Assembly (NCBI GenBank): GCA_047967505.1
Contig: CM106540.1
Reading direction: 5' to 3' (one strand)
From: Dipteris shenzhenensis
Taxonomy: Eukaryota; Polypodiophyta; Polypodiopsida; Gleicheniales
DNA length: 64,000 bases
Both the position numbers and the translations under genes were made by a program. Below are positions 1 through 11,199 of the stretch, piece by piece. A model generated the notes under the pieces. That model did no database searches. It was given only the letters and a program-made list of their open reading frames with translations, and was not told the DNA's origin. The stretch's first letter is position 1, and each line of letters starts with the position of its first letter.

Positions 1-15
1 CAGGTAAGTCTTGTT

Positions 16-366
16 TTAGCTTTTGATGAAGCCATCCTTGCTTCCATTCATCATAATTAGATCATCTACATACAAAAGTGCAATAGTAATGTCTTCCCCT
101 TGAATTTTGTAGTAGAGAGTATGATCTGCATTGGACGTCATGTATCCCAGATCAGTAAAATACTTGTCGATTCTACTGTACCAACTTCTGGGTACTTGCT
201 TTAAGACGTAGAGACTTTTCTTGAGATGGCAAACCTTATTCTCCTTTCTTAGTTCAACATAACCTGTCGGTTGTTGCATGTAGACCTCCTCGTCTAAATA
301 ATCATTGAGAAATGCATTCTTGACAACGAGCTGGTACACATTCCATCTGCTGAGCATCGCTAGTGA
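16..366 (-). pseudogene. Copia reverse transcriptase fragment
   Basis: A translated stretch on the minus strand carries the Ty1/Copia reverse transcriptase signature: a VYQLVVKNAFLNDYLDEEVY block (usual form QxDVKxAFLxGxLxEEVY), then CHLKKSLYVLKQVPRSWY, then the catalytic YVDDLI box near position 60. Only this central part of RT is present. It is cut by the window start on one side and by an abrupt change to Ty3-type sequence near 367 on the other. There is no gag, integrase or LTR with it. It is therefore a relic, and it differs in sequence from the Copia family at 4-15 kb. Confidence 0.8.
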
Positions 367-368
367 TA

Positions 369-2400
369 TCAAGAACTGTATGGAATCCATCTGCCATGTG
401 TACTGCCAGAATACCCATCACATATAGAATACATCTCATGCCCTGCTACTTGGTCTAGTATTTCATCTTGGAATGTAAGAGCAAAATGATCCCTCTTAGT
501 ACATGCATTCAAAGGATGAAAGTACACACAAACCCGCCACTTATTTCCTTTCTTTGGTGTGACAACTACAGGAGATATCCATTCTGAATCATCAATAGGA
601 AAGATGAATCTCACCTCAAGTAGTTGTGTTACCTCTTTCTTTAGTGCCTCAGCTTGGATCACCCCCAATCTCCTTAAGCATTGCACTTGCTTTCGGGCTT
701 CAATTCAATCTTGTGTTCCATAAGAGAGACTGGTTGAACCTTTGAATAGCTTGTTGTAAAGAGATATGGGAAATCATCTAGCATATCCAAGTACTATAGC
801 TTCTCACTACCTGATAAAGAATCACCAAGAAGCTCTTCATTGCATTGGTGTCATTTAGTGTGCACCACATCCTCCACATGAAGTGTCTCTACAGGATCTT
901 CTTGTACCACCACATTGTTCCCTCCTGACTCATCCCAATTAGCACCAAGACAAAGACCAAAGGGCACTCCTTCCACCTAACCCTTTGAGCTGGACTCCTT
1001 GGAGCTACACCCTGTCTCTTCTTCCTCATCGATTTAGTCAGAGATCAAACTCTCTGATGTTGAAGACTCCTTCTTGACAACTTCCTTTTTACAACTTTTG
1101 CTGTTGTAGCGCATCTTCTTACCATTTCCCTGCAAAAGCAATTCTCTAGTATCCCACTCTTGAAAAGCCTTCACCTTCCGTAGCCAAGGCATTCCCAAAA
1201 TCAATGGATAGGCATGTGCATCTTACTTGGTAGGGATCACCTAAAAAGTAATCGGCACAAAAATTCCACATACATCCACTTCTAGATTCTTCACAACTCC
1301 CAAGGTCCTTACCCTAGTGTTGTCAGCCAATTTGATGCGATAAGGAGACGTAGTCCTAGAGTATTTTAAATCAGCATCTGTCATGGTCTTCTCACTCATG
1401 ACAAAGCAACTAATTGACCAAAGGTGATATGACCTTCCTTTTCTTTAAGGTCAGACAACCAGTCATAGCTTCCAATGCCTTGTCCTAAAGGGAAGTCTGA
1501 CTAGCTAATTCTCCTTTTAGATGCCCTCTTTCTCTTAATACAGCGTTCCTCTTCCTGATGTTCCTCATCTACTTCTTCCTTGCTTTCTTCTTCTTCTTTT
1601 TCTTTACCATGCCCCCGTTTAGCCATCATTACTACCTCTCTTTCTTCATCCCACCTGAAGAAGCTTCTAACAAGGATACTTTTTTTTCTTCTTTCTTTCT
1701 CAATCTAGGACACTGAACGCGATAGTGACCTTTTCCATTACATTCATAGCAAGTGACCGCATTGTTCTCTCGAGGCATATCCTCACTCTTTGGTGCTCTA
1801 GGTTGTTGTGCATTAACCAAATGCAATTTCAAATCAACAGACTCTCAAATCAATTGGGAGATATTATGATCTAACTGAGGACTTTGGTACCTAAGAAGTG
1901 CCCATTACCTCCACCTTAGAAATTGAAGTTATTGAAGACACAAAAGAGGATTCGATCTTTAGATAATCTTCTTTCTTGGTTGCGATGCAAAGTGCCTCCA
2001 CGTATGTTGTTGGAGCTTTACTCATTACTTTGGAGCGAAGATGAGGTTCCAAAGCCATCAAAAATTTGCTCATCTTTAAATGCTCCATCCCTATGAGACT
2101 TTGAGGGGCTGATGATGTAGATGCCATAGCTCGCAAAGCTTCCCTTTCATACTTTGTCCATAAAGTTTCATATTGGATTGCCAATGTAGGGACCATCTCA
2201 CCCTCTCCTTGATAGAACCGGTCCAACTACACATCAAAGCATTTGGCGACTCCACTACCCAAAATCTCTGCTTCATTACAAGCACCACTTGGTCCCAGTC
2301 CTCCTTGGTAGAGTCTAGCAAGGCCTCATGCCAACTCAAGGCTACACCTTTAAGAAAATCAAGCACAATCTCCACCCGATCCTTCATGGACCATCTAGAA
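369..2400 (-). pseudogene. Degenerate Ty3-type gag-protease-RT remnant
   Basis: Read on the minus strand from 2400 to 369 the order is gag, zinc knuckle, protease, RT. The gag part is in two overlapping frames (2091-2387 and 1891-2226), so it is frameshifted. A CCHC knuckle CYECNGKGHYRVQC (CX2CX4HX4C) lies in 1632-1832. Around 1170-1340 the translation contains ILGMPWLRK, the block that follows Ty3 retropepsins. RT in 369-686 shows SEWISPVVVTPKKGNKWRVC and DQVAGHEMYSICDGYSG, which are Ty3/gypsy RT motifs. Stops and frameshifts are scattered throughout, and RT is truncated before the catalytic YxDD. No LTR was identified. Assignment to Ty3 is firm; lineage within Ty3 is not. Confidence 0.75.
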
Positions 2401-3170
2401 AGACGGCATCCTTAAATAAAATCCCAAAGATAAGACTCCGGGTCTTCCCCTTGGGTCCCTCAAAACACTAGAATCTTGACCATGATGAAACACAAAAAGG
2501 AAACACCAAGATCCAAATAATATCCCAAAGAAGATCCAAATAAGATCCCACAAAGCCTCAGTATACCAAGACCAACTTATTATGCATAACCACTTGTTGA
2601 AAACCCTCCACAATGTGATCCTCAATAAAATCTTCAAAAATAAGTAATCAACCAGCACCATGAAAACATTGTGTATATACGCATTCAAGAATTACCCTTG
2701 TCACAATTGGAAGTGCACAAATAAGCTTCAAGATATTGTACTCTTCATCATTTGCATACCAAAAGAAGTTGAAAGCATTCAGAATGACCACTCCACTGTT
2801 ATAGTCAAAAACTACCCAAATACTCAACTCTTCTTCACACCAAGCTGCCAGTGCATGAAACAATCCCCAATCTATCATTGTGCCTGGTGCTGGCATTGTC
2901 AATTCACCAACATATTCATAGCTATGATAGATTTAGACTAGAACATGCCCAATAAGTGTTGACAGTCTACGATTTTTCATACATTTACTCATAATAGACA
3001 CAACCTTATCCAATCACCACGTATTAGGGAAAAAAATAGCTCTAGTCCCTCTTGGCATAGCGTAATCATGTTCCCACTATTTGAGAGAGATGTTGAAGAG
3101 TTCTTCTAGCAAAGAAGTAGGGGGCAACAACACATTACAGAAGTGCACATAGTAACAATGGAAGTTTAGG
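2401..3170. other. Unassigned sequence between Ty3 remnants
   Basis: Only short open frames without recognisable motifs are present. Position suggests decayed flanks or LTR of the neighbouring Ty3 fragments, but I could not match it to either. Confidence 0.4.
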
Positions 3171-3179
3171 CACCCGATG

Positions 3180-3795
3180 AGATATTTGAACTACATGATG
3201 CTGAGCCTACCATATAGATCCTGAACTAGATGAGGGGGATATTGCACCGCACTAGAAAATGAAGAGGAGCTAATCTTAAAGGCCAAATTAGCATCGTCTG
3301 AAGATCAAATGCAGAGAACATGGAGAGTAAAAGAAGATGATTTGGAAGAGTTTAGTGTGGGAATGGAGGAAGAATCAAAACTAGTCAAGCTGAGTGTGTT
3401 CTCTATAGGACTATTCTGCCAGGATTTGGTTGAGTTGTTGTACGAATACAAGGATGTTTTTGTATGAGAATACATGGACATGAAAGGACTAGATCCATCT
3501 CTCTGTGCTCACCCTATTAACCTGAAGAAAGATGCCAATCCTGTAATTCAACATCCATATTGAATGGACCCAAATTTTGCAAAGTACGTAAACATGTAAA
3601 TAGATAATCTATTGAGGGTATGACCAATAGATAAAGTAACCTGGCTATCTACTACTGAATGGAGCAATGATCACAGATCCATTTCCTTTTCTTTTCTACG
3701 ATATGCTAAAGATGGAGTGGCGGGGCATGAAATGTATAATTTTTTGGATAGCTTCAACGGGTATGATTAGATATAGATGGATGAGGAAAAAAAGG
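3180..3795 (+). pseudogene. Second degenerate Ty3 pol fragment
   Basis: On the plus strand, with several stops and frame changes, the translation reads through LLYEYKDVFV, EYMDMKGLDPSLCAHPINLK and then a decayed RT entry segment ending near 3770 in AGHEMYNFLDSFNGYD-like residues. These correspond to the linker and N-terminal RT of Ty3/gypsy pol. It lies on the opposite strand to the 369-2400 remnant, so the two are not one element in original order. No catalytic box is left. Confidence 0.65.
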
Positions 3796-3852
3796 ATGAA
3801 ATAGAGTTTGTAATGGAATGGGGAGTTTATGCAAACAACATCATGACCTTTG

Positions 3853-4210
3853 TGTAAAGAGAGTCAGAGAGAAGTAAGGAGTCTCACTTGCAGCTTTCTC
3901 ACATACACAAAGGGGGAATACACACAAAGGTGCAAGCTGAAAATAGTTTTCCTCTTTGTAGTTGTGAAAGCCAAAAGAACTCTCTCTTAGTACAAAAGGA
4001 GTAGATGAACCCTATATGTGGGTCTCAAGCCAAACTCAGCTAACTAAGGTGGCATACTAACTGAACCACTAACTAGAGTACGTAAAGATAGCTATCATCT
4101 AGCTATTATTCATGGGCAGTGTACCAACCACATCTATAGCTAACAAGTCGGTGACATAAATGCACAATGGTCACCCTGGCATATCACAAGTGGAGCTTGA
4201 TATCTCAACA
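3853..4210 (-). repeat. 3' LTR of Copia fragment B'
   Basis: On the minus strand the LTR begins TGTTGAGATATCAAGC directly after a polypurine tract (GAGGGGGAG) and ends TTTACA at 3853. It is the reverse complement, with substitutions, of the 3' LTR of element B at 14709-15051. Each end therefore has the standard TG...CA form. The coding frame overlaps the first 40 bases, as in elements A and B. Confidence 0.8.
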
Positions 4211-4785
4211 CTCCCCCTCGAGCTCAATCCCAATTCCTGCACACCAAGCAGGTCTCCGAACTTGCATAGCTTCTCTGCAGCCAATGCCTTCATGAATATG
4301 TCAACTACTTGATCCTCTGTGCTGACATAAACTAGATCAATAAGACCTACTAGGACCTTCTCCCGCACATAGTGATAATGCACCTCAATGTGCTTTGTTC
4401 TAGCATGATAGATTGGGTTATTTACCAAGTGTATACTGCTCATGTTGTTAGAATAAATGACATCTGGCCCATTTGTAGACTGATGCATATCATAAAGTAG
4501 CTTATGCAGCCAAGCTGCCTCACATGCAGCCTTTGCTGCACCCCTGTACTCATCCTCTGTGCTCGACAAGGCAACTGTAGGTTGTTTCTTGCTGCTCCAA
4601 CTGATTGCAACACTCCCAAAAGATAACACATATCCACTGGTAGATCGTCTATCAAAAATACTACTAGCCCAATAGCATCAATGTATCCACGCAACTTTTT
4701 CTGAACCCCAGTCTCATAAATGAGTCCATACTACAATGTGGACTTCACATACCTCAGTATGCATCTAACCGCATCCAAATGCGGT
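4171..4785 (-). pseudogene. Copia RNase H 3' end, fragment B'
   Basis: This minus-strand stretch encodes the Copia RNase H tail: [39 protein letters not shown] and [14 protein letters not shown]. It is closely related to element B (14.2-14.75 kb). The frame is broken near 4630, and homology stops at 4785, where the 3' LTR of element A begins. This is either the point where A inserted into a B-type element or a later rearrangement. The matching 5' half of B' in minus orientation is not found on the other side of A, which argues against a simple nested insertion. Confidence 0.8.
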
Positions 4786-5086
4786 TGTAAAGAATAAGGG
4801 AGAGAGAGAGGAGACTCAAGTTCAGCTTTCTTCACAACACACAAAAGAGAGAGGACACAAGGTTGGAGGGTGAAGCCTTTCTTCACTTTTGCACACAACA
4901 ACAATACAATAGAATAGGGAAATACCCTATATGTCAAACCCTAGAATACGTGGTTCATATGTGAACCCAAACCAAAAACATACGTGGTAGTCTAACTACA
5001 CCACGAGTGCAACTAACATAGGCGGTGACATAAATGATAGTCATCCACCAGGAGATATATCGGGGGTAGAGCTTGATATCTCAACA
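4786..5086 (-). repeat. 3' LTR of Copia A
   Basis: About 301 bp. On the minus strand it starts TGTTGAGATATCAAGC after the polypurine tract TTGAGGGGGAG and ends TTCTTTACA. The polyprotein stop (5041-5043) lies inside the LTR. The same sequence truncated at its outer end is at 9976-10229. Confidence 0.88.
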
Positions 5087-8000
5087 CTCCCCCTCAAGCT
5101 CAAATCCATCTCACGTACACCAAGCAAGCTCCTAAATCTGCGAAGCTTCTCGGTACCCAATGCCTTCATAAAAATATCAGCCACCTGCTCCTCAGTGCTG
5201 ACATAGACAAGATCAATCTCACTAGCTAGAACCTTCTCTCTCACAAAGTGATAATGCACCTCAATGTGCTTCGTTCTAGCATGATAAACTGGGTTATTAG
5301 CAAGCATGATGCTGCTAATGTTGTCACAATGAATGACAACTGCTGCATGAATTAACTGTCCCATATCTGCAAGTAGCTTTCGTAACCAAGCTACCTTACA
5401 TGCAGCCATTGCTGCACCCCTGTACTCAGCCTCTGTGCTCGACAAGGCAACTGTTGGCTGCTTCTTGCTGCTCCAACTGATGGCACCACTCCCAAGGGAA
5501 AACATAAAACCACTAGTAGATCTCCTGTCTAAGACACTACCAGCCCAGTCAGCATCTGTGTATCCATGTACCTATAATGCACACCCAGCTTCATAAAATA
5601 GTCCATAATGCAATGTGGACTTCACATACCGCAGTATGCGCCTAGCCGCATCCAAATGTGGCTTCCTCGGTGCCTGCATAAACTGACTCACCAGCCCCAC
5701 AGCATAGCTCAAATCTGGTCTGGTTATAGTCATGTAAATCAAGCTACCTACTATGTGCCTGTACATAGTAATATCTTCAAGAAGCTCACCTGTCTCTGCA
5801 TTGAGCTTCACATTCTGCTCCAATGGAACAGAGATAGGCTTACAGCCTGTCATCCCATATTTAGACAGCATGTCCAAACCGTATTGCCTTTGCAACAGCC
5901 ATATCCCACTCGGGGATCTAATAACCTCAATGCCCAAGAAGTAACGCAGCTCTCCCAAATCCTTCATCTCAAATTTATGCTTCGACAGCAGCTTCACTTC
6001 ATTAATGTCTGCATCACTATCACCTGTAATAATCAAGTCATCAACATAGATGACTATAAGCACAATCCCTCTGTTTGTCCTTTTCACATAGAGTGAAAAA
6101 TCTGAATTGGAAATCTGAAATCCAATAGTGACAAGATATTGCCCTATCTTGTCTGACCATGCCCTCGGCGCTTGTTTTAAGCCATACAAGGCTTTACGCA
6201 ACCTGCATACAAAATCGGGGTGTGAATTATCCTCATAACCTTCTGGCTGCATCATATAAACCTCTTCCTGCAAATCACCATGCAAGAAGGCATTTTTCAC
6301 ATCCATCTGATGCAAAGACCATCCCTTTGCAGCAGCCATAGCAATTACTGCTCTCACAGTTGCCATCCTTGCAACTGGGCTGAAAGTTTCCTCATAGTCA
6401 ATTCCATATGTCTGTGCAAAACCTTTGGCAACCAATCTTGCCTTGTACCTGCTAACAGACCCATCAGCATTGTGCTTTACTTTGTAAACCCACTTACAGC
6501 CAATAGCCTTCTTATCATGAGGCAAAGGCATCAAATCCCAAGTGTGGTTTGCATCCAAGGCAGCCATCTCTTCATCCATAGCTGCTTCCCAATTTTTATG
6601 CCCTGCTGCATCCTCAAAACATGTGGGCTCTGGCTCCTCTAGAACCTTGACCATATAAGCATAGTGATGTGCTGTATACCCATCATATCTCACCCTGTCA
6701 ACTGGATACTTAATACGAGTGGACCTCCGTACAACTGGATCAGTTGCAGGAGTCTTTAAATCATGCCTGCTTTTCCTTGCACCAGGTGTAACAACAGAAG
6801 GAATCCCAAGTTCCTCATCAAGGCTCATTTCAGAGCCACTTGACTCTCCATCAACATGAGAGCTACCAGCAGACACATCAAACACTGGAGCATGGTCCAC
6901 TTTTTCTTTTCCCTTATGTGGTACCTGCACAACACTATCAGGACTGCCATGTGACGATTCACTAGATCTCAATCTCCCTGTCCATGCATTAGATCCACTA
7001 GTAGAGGACTCTCTGGGTCCACTCAAGGCTTGAGATTGCTGCTCTGGATTTATTGTAGCATTTCCATTTCCTGCATCTGCATCTCCTACCATAACAGTTG
7101 GTGCATACCAGCTGCTCATTTCATCAAAAACAACATCTCTGCTCACTTGCATTTTGCGGGTGGAAGGGTTATAACAGCGATACCCTTTCTGGTGCAGAGC
7201 ATATCCAATAAAGATGCATTTTTCTGCCTTTGGATCCAGCTTTGTTCTCTTCTCATCAGGAACATGAACATAAGCTATGCAACCAAATACCTTCAAGTGA
7301 GAAATATCTGGTTTTTGGCCTGTATACATTTCTTCAGGCGTCATGCCATGGACAGCTGCAGTGGGGGTTCTGTTCATAATATAAACAGCAGTTGCTACTG
7401 CTTCAGCCCAAAAATAATCAGGCATGTTTTTCTCATTTAGGATCGCCCGTCCTACTTCTGCAATATGCCTGTTCTTCCTTTCTGCAACCCCATTCTGCTG
7501 AGGGGTAGACCTGCATGAGTACTTCCTTTGAATTCCCTGTTCTTTCAGATATTCACAAAATTCTTCTGAAAAGTACTCTCCCCCTCCATCAGATCTTAGC
7601 ACTTTAATATGCACACCTTTCTCTTTTTCAACCATGGCCTTAAAAGCCTTGAAATGGCTGAACACTTCACTTTTGTGCTTCATAAAATAAATCCACACCT
7701 TCCTAGTGTAGTCATCAATAAACGTCACATAATAATGGCATCCACCAATAGAAGCAGCTTTGGTTGTCCAAACATCTGAATGGATCACTTCCAAAGGTCT
7801 TCTGCTCACCTTAGCATTTTTGGGAAATGCATGTCTGGCCTGCTTACCCATTTGGCATGCTTCACATACCTTTTGCATTCCCTCAACTCTGAATTTAGGC
7901 AAACCTGTAACAATGTTTTTCGTTTGCATAGATTTCAGCCTTTGTATATTCACGTGCCCAATGCGCTTGTGCCATATCTCAATATCTGCAATGACACCTC

Positions 8001-8532
8001 TCCCATGCGCAAACATAGCAGCTTTCACCTCAGGCATATCAACATCCAAGGTGAACATTCTGCCATTTTTGTTGCCTTTCGCAACCAAGCGGCACTTATT
8101 TTTCAAGTCCTCAACAAAGCATCCATCAGGAATAAATCTAACCTACAGACCTTGCTCAACCATCTGGCCAACTGAAACCAGGTTCTTAGTGATTTTTGGA
8201 ACATGAAGTACATCTGCCAAGTACTTTGTTTTGCCATCCTGCATAGCCAATGGCACTTTACCAACCTGCGTAATTGGGTGCGCAGTATCATCACCTGTTT
8301 CAACATAACCTGGCTTATCCAAATTTCTATCATCATGAAACCACTCACCATGACTGGTCATGTGGTTAGAGGCACCTGAATCAACATACCAAACATCATT
8401 GCAAGCTGCAGCATCTCCTGACATGGAGTTAACCATATGCTGCATCACAAAAAGGTGCTCATTTCTGTCGTCACCATGCCCACTTGATGATGCATAGTTG
8501 CTTTGCTGCAACTTCCCACTTTTGATGTCATT
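5041..8532 (-). pseudogene. Copia A protease-integrase-RT-RNase H
   Basis: Reading downward from 8532: retropepsin motif [12 protein letters not shown] near 8390; the integrase zinc domain WHKRIGHVN...CEACQMGK; the integrase core with catalytic D in [10 protein letters not shown] in LRSDGGGEY and E in PQQNGVAERKNR; then RT with CKWVYKVKHNADGSVSRYKA and the catalytic YVDDLIITG. RNase H follows with [20 protein letters not shown] and HCDN. It makes and integrates the element's cDNA. TAG stops at 8143-8145 and 5572-5574 interrupt it; each stands where element B has CAG (Gln). The integrase and RT catalytic residues themselves are intact, so the domain block 5575-8106 is open for over 840 codons. 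Confidence 0.9.
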
Positions 8533-8535
8533 CTA

Positions 8536-9399
8536 TTTTTTATAGCATGTATTCTCCTTGTGTCCAGGCTTTCCACAATAATAGCATTCTGTGCTGCTAT
8601 TTACTTGCTGGTTCCTTTGCCATGAACCACGGCCTCTTTGGCTCCCCCTGCCTCTAGAACTACCACGTCCTCCTCCATAGGACTGGTTTTCTTGTTGTTG
8701 CTGTTGGTTCTGATTTCCTGCACGGCCACCAAAACGGCCTCTTCCTCTACCCCTGCCTCTACCTGTATTCGAGTAGAAAGCAGTCTCTTGAGAAGTTGAG
8801 GTGGCTGAACCACCATTCCTTTGCTCTTCACTCAGCAAGAGAGCAATAAGTTCCTGAAAATCAGGAAATGTTTCACGGACTCCAATGGATGTCCGAAACT
8901 GTGCATAATCTTTCCCAAGACCATTCAAGGTCACGGACACTAAGTCCTCATCATCAACAGGTGCTCCAATGGAGGCAAGAGAATCTGCAAGGCCTTTCAC
9001 CTTCAAGGAATACTCATTTATATTCAGATTTTTCCTTTGCACATTGTGCAACTCCTGCTTTAGCTGCATCTTTCGTGCTTTGGTATTTGTGCTATACAGC
9101 TTCACCAATGTATCCCATGCCTCCTTAGGTGTCTCTACATCCTGTATATGCACAATCATAGAATCTGAAACGCTAACAGACAGCCAATACAAGCATTTTC
9201 TGGCTTTTTCATGCCATTCTTTAAAGGCCTTCAATTCAGCAGGAGTGGGAGCAGCACCCAACACTGGTTCTGCAGTTTCACCACTGATGTACTCCCAAAC
9301 TCCCTTTCCCATAAGGAAGTTTGTCATCCTGAACTTCCATGCTTGGAAGTTGTTCTTGTCAAGCTTCTCACTGACAATGGTAGACAGATTCTCAGACAT
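8536..9399 (-). pseudogene. Copia A gag
   Basis: The nucleocapsid/capsid part of the polyprotein starts at the ATG at 9397-9399 (MSENLSTIVSEKLDKNNFQ); upstream in-frame codons belong to the leader. It shows the Copia gag pattern KLDKNNFQAWKFRMTNFLMG near the N-terminus, an RGRGRGRF arginine-glycine-rich stretch, and a CCHC knuckle CYYCGKPGHKENTC at the C-terminus. A TAG at 8533-8535 ends it where element B reads CAG, so gag is separated from pol by one nonsense codon. In Copia families gag and pol are normally a single frame. Confidence 0.88.
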
Positions 9400-9426
9400 T
9401 TTACAAATCACGAATTGCAACAGCAA

Positions 9427-9962
9427 CCTGTAAACATAGCAAATGCCTCACAAGGGCAAATAGCAAAACTTCTGCAAACAGCCTCACAGGGGCAGATCCG
9501 CAACACTGACGAAAGTGGTATTTCACCACACAGTCACTTCCTAGTGACGATTTTGCATCAACAGGCAACAGGCATGAATCTGCAACTCCCAATATCTCTA
9601 CACACAGGCATACGATGCAATTTCTATGGCACCTTTTCACCGACTAGCCACACAGTGGTCGCACAGTGAAAAACAGGGCCTTTTTCTGAGTGCCTGCGAA
9701 GAACTTCCGCCTTCAAAACGGGCCCCGAAACGGCCTCAAATCAAAAAAATAAAGTCACCAAGGGCTTTGCCCTTACCCGTAGCATATACTGCGCTCTCGC
9801 CACACCGCGAAGGGCTTCTCAATCTGAAACAGTGCACTCCTGCACTTCTGACTGTGCTACCTGCAGAGATTTGCTCCCAAACTCGAAATAGGAAAGCAAC
9901 ACTGGTCCTCTTACCAGGACACCACAAACTTAGCTTGCTTTCTTGAGCTCCTTACCACGAAC
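9427..9962 (-). other. Copia A 5' leader
   Basis: Untranslated leader between PBS and gag. Its part at about 9440-9590 is shared with the leader of element B (10230-10370). No conserved open frame. Confidence 0.7.
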
Positions 9963-9975
9963 AAGGCTCTGATAC
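9963..9975 (-). promoter_or_regulatory. tRNA-iMet primer binding site of Copia A
   Basis: On the minus strand TGGTATCAGAGCC follows directly after the LTR end TTTACA. This is the usual plant Copia primer site, complementary to the 3' end of initiator-methionine tRNA. Confidence 0.92.
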
Positions 9976-10229
9976 CATGTAAAGAATAAGGGAGAGAGAG
10001 AGGAGACTCAAGTTCAGCTTTCTTCACAACACACAAAAGAGAGAGGACACAAGGTTGGAGGGTGAAGCCTTTCTTCACTTTTGCACACAACAACAATACA
10101 ATAGAATAGGGAAATACCCTATATGTCAAACCCTAGAATACATGGTTCATATGTGAACCCAAACCAAAAACATATGTGGTAGTCTAACTACACCACGAGT
10201 ACAACTAACATAGGCGGTGACATAAATGA
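9976..10229 (-). repeat. Truncated 5' LTR of Copia A
   Basis: Near-identical to 4786-5037. It lacks the terminal TGTTGAGATATC end, so it stops short at 10229, and plus-strand element B leader starts at 10230. Shared differences from the 3' LTR are mostly CpG decay. Confidence 0.88.
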
Positions 10230-10369
10230 CCTATTGCCTGTTGATGCAAAATCGTCACTAGGAAGTGACTGTGTGGTGAAATACCACTCTCGTCGGTTTT
10301 GCAGATCTGCCCGTGTGAGGCAAAAACTATGTTTTTTTGCAGTGACAAAATATTTTGCAGTGTTCTGTA

Positions 10370-11190
10370 ATGGCATCTGATTCTCTTTCACAGATTGTCA
10401 CTGAAAAGCTTGACAAGAACAACTTCCAGACATGGAAGTTTAGAATGACAAATTTCTTGATGGGAAAAGGCTATTGGGAATTCATTACAGGAAATGAAGA
10501 AGAACCTGTTCTTCCTAATGTTCCCAGTCAACAGGAAATGCAGGCATTCAAAGGATGGCATGAGAGAGCCAGGAAAGTTATGTACTGGCTATCTATCAGT
10601 ATTTCGGACTCCATGATTGTGCATATTCAGGATGCAAATACGCCAAAGGAGGCATGGGATACTTTGGCAAAAATGTATAGCACAAATACGCAAGCCAGGA
10701 AAATGCAACTCAAACAGGAGTTGCACAATGTGCAGAGAGAAAATTTGAGCATAAATGACTACCACATGAAAGTGAAGAAAATTGCAGATGCACTTGCTTC
10801 CATTGGGTCGCCAGTGGATGATGATGATTTGGTTTCTGTGACCTTGAATGGTCTAGGAAAGGATTATGCACAGTTCCGAACATCCATTGCCGTCCGTGAA
10901 AACTTTCCTGATTTTGAGGAGTTGATTGCTCTTCTAATTTCTGAAGAGCAGAGAAATGGGGGTGCATCTTCTTCAGCAGGAACTTCAAAAGAAAATGTCT
11001 TCTACTCAAATGCTGGCAGAGGTAGAGGCAGAGGTAGAGGAGGCCGATCTGCAGGCCGTGGTAGAAATCAGAATATGCAGCAAACACAAGAAAACCAGTC
11101 CTATGCAGGAGGACGTGGTAACTCTAGAGGCAGGGGGAGCCAAAGAGGCCGTGGTGGATGGCAGAGAAGCCAAAATGCAATATTACTGCA
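10370..11190 (+). pseudogene. Copia B gag
   Basis: Starts at ATG 10370-10372 (MASDSLSQIVTEKLDKNNFQ). It shows the Copia gag block KFRMTNFLMGKGYWEFITG, KEAWDTLAKMYSTNTQARKM and an RGRGRGRGG stretch. The zinc knuckle ([13 protein letters not shown]) is present but in another frame: gag and the following pol are in different frames and meet by an indel near 11170-11200. As in A, gag and pol would normally form one polyprotein, so this is a frameshift rather than a normal boundary. Confidence 0.88.
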
Positions 11191-11199
11191 AACAGCAAT

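Larger units (their letters stand above)
4786..10229 (-). mobile_element. Copia LTR retrotransposon A (near complete)
   Basis: Element A reads on the minus strand: 5' LTR (9976-10229, truncated), PBS (9963-9975), leader, gag, protease, integrase, RT, RNase H, polypurine tract, 3' LTR (4786-5086). All Copia domains are present in the expected gag-PR-INT-RT-RH order. Over the shared 252 bases the two LTRs differ at only a few sites, mostly CpG to TpG or CpA, so insertion is fairly recent. Three in-frame TAG codons break the polyprotein. The outer 48 or so bases of the 5' LTR are missing, and the sequence passes straight into the leader of element B in opposite orientation. Confidence 0.9.
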
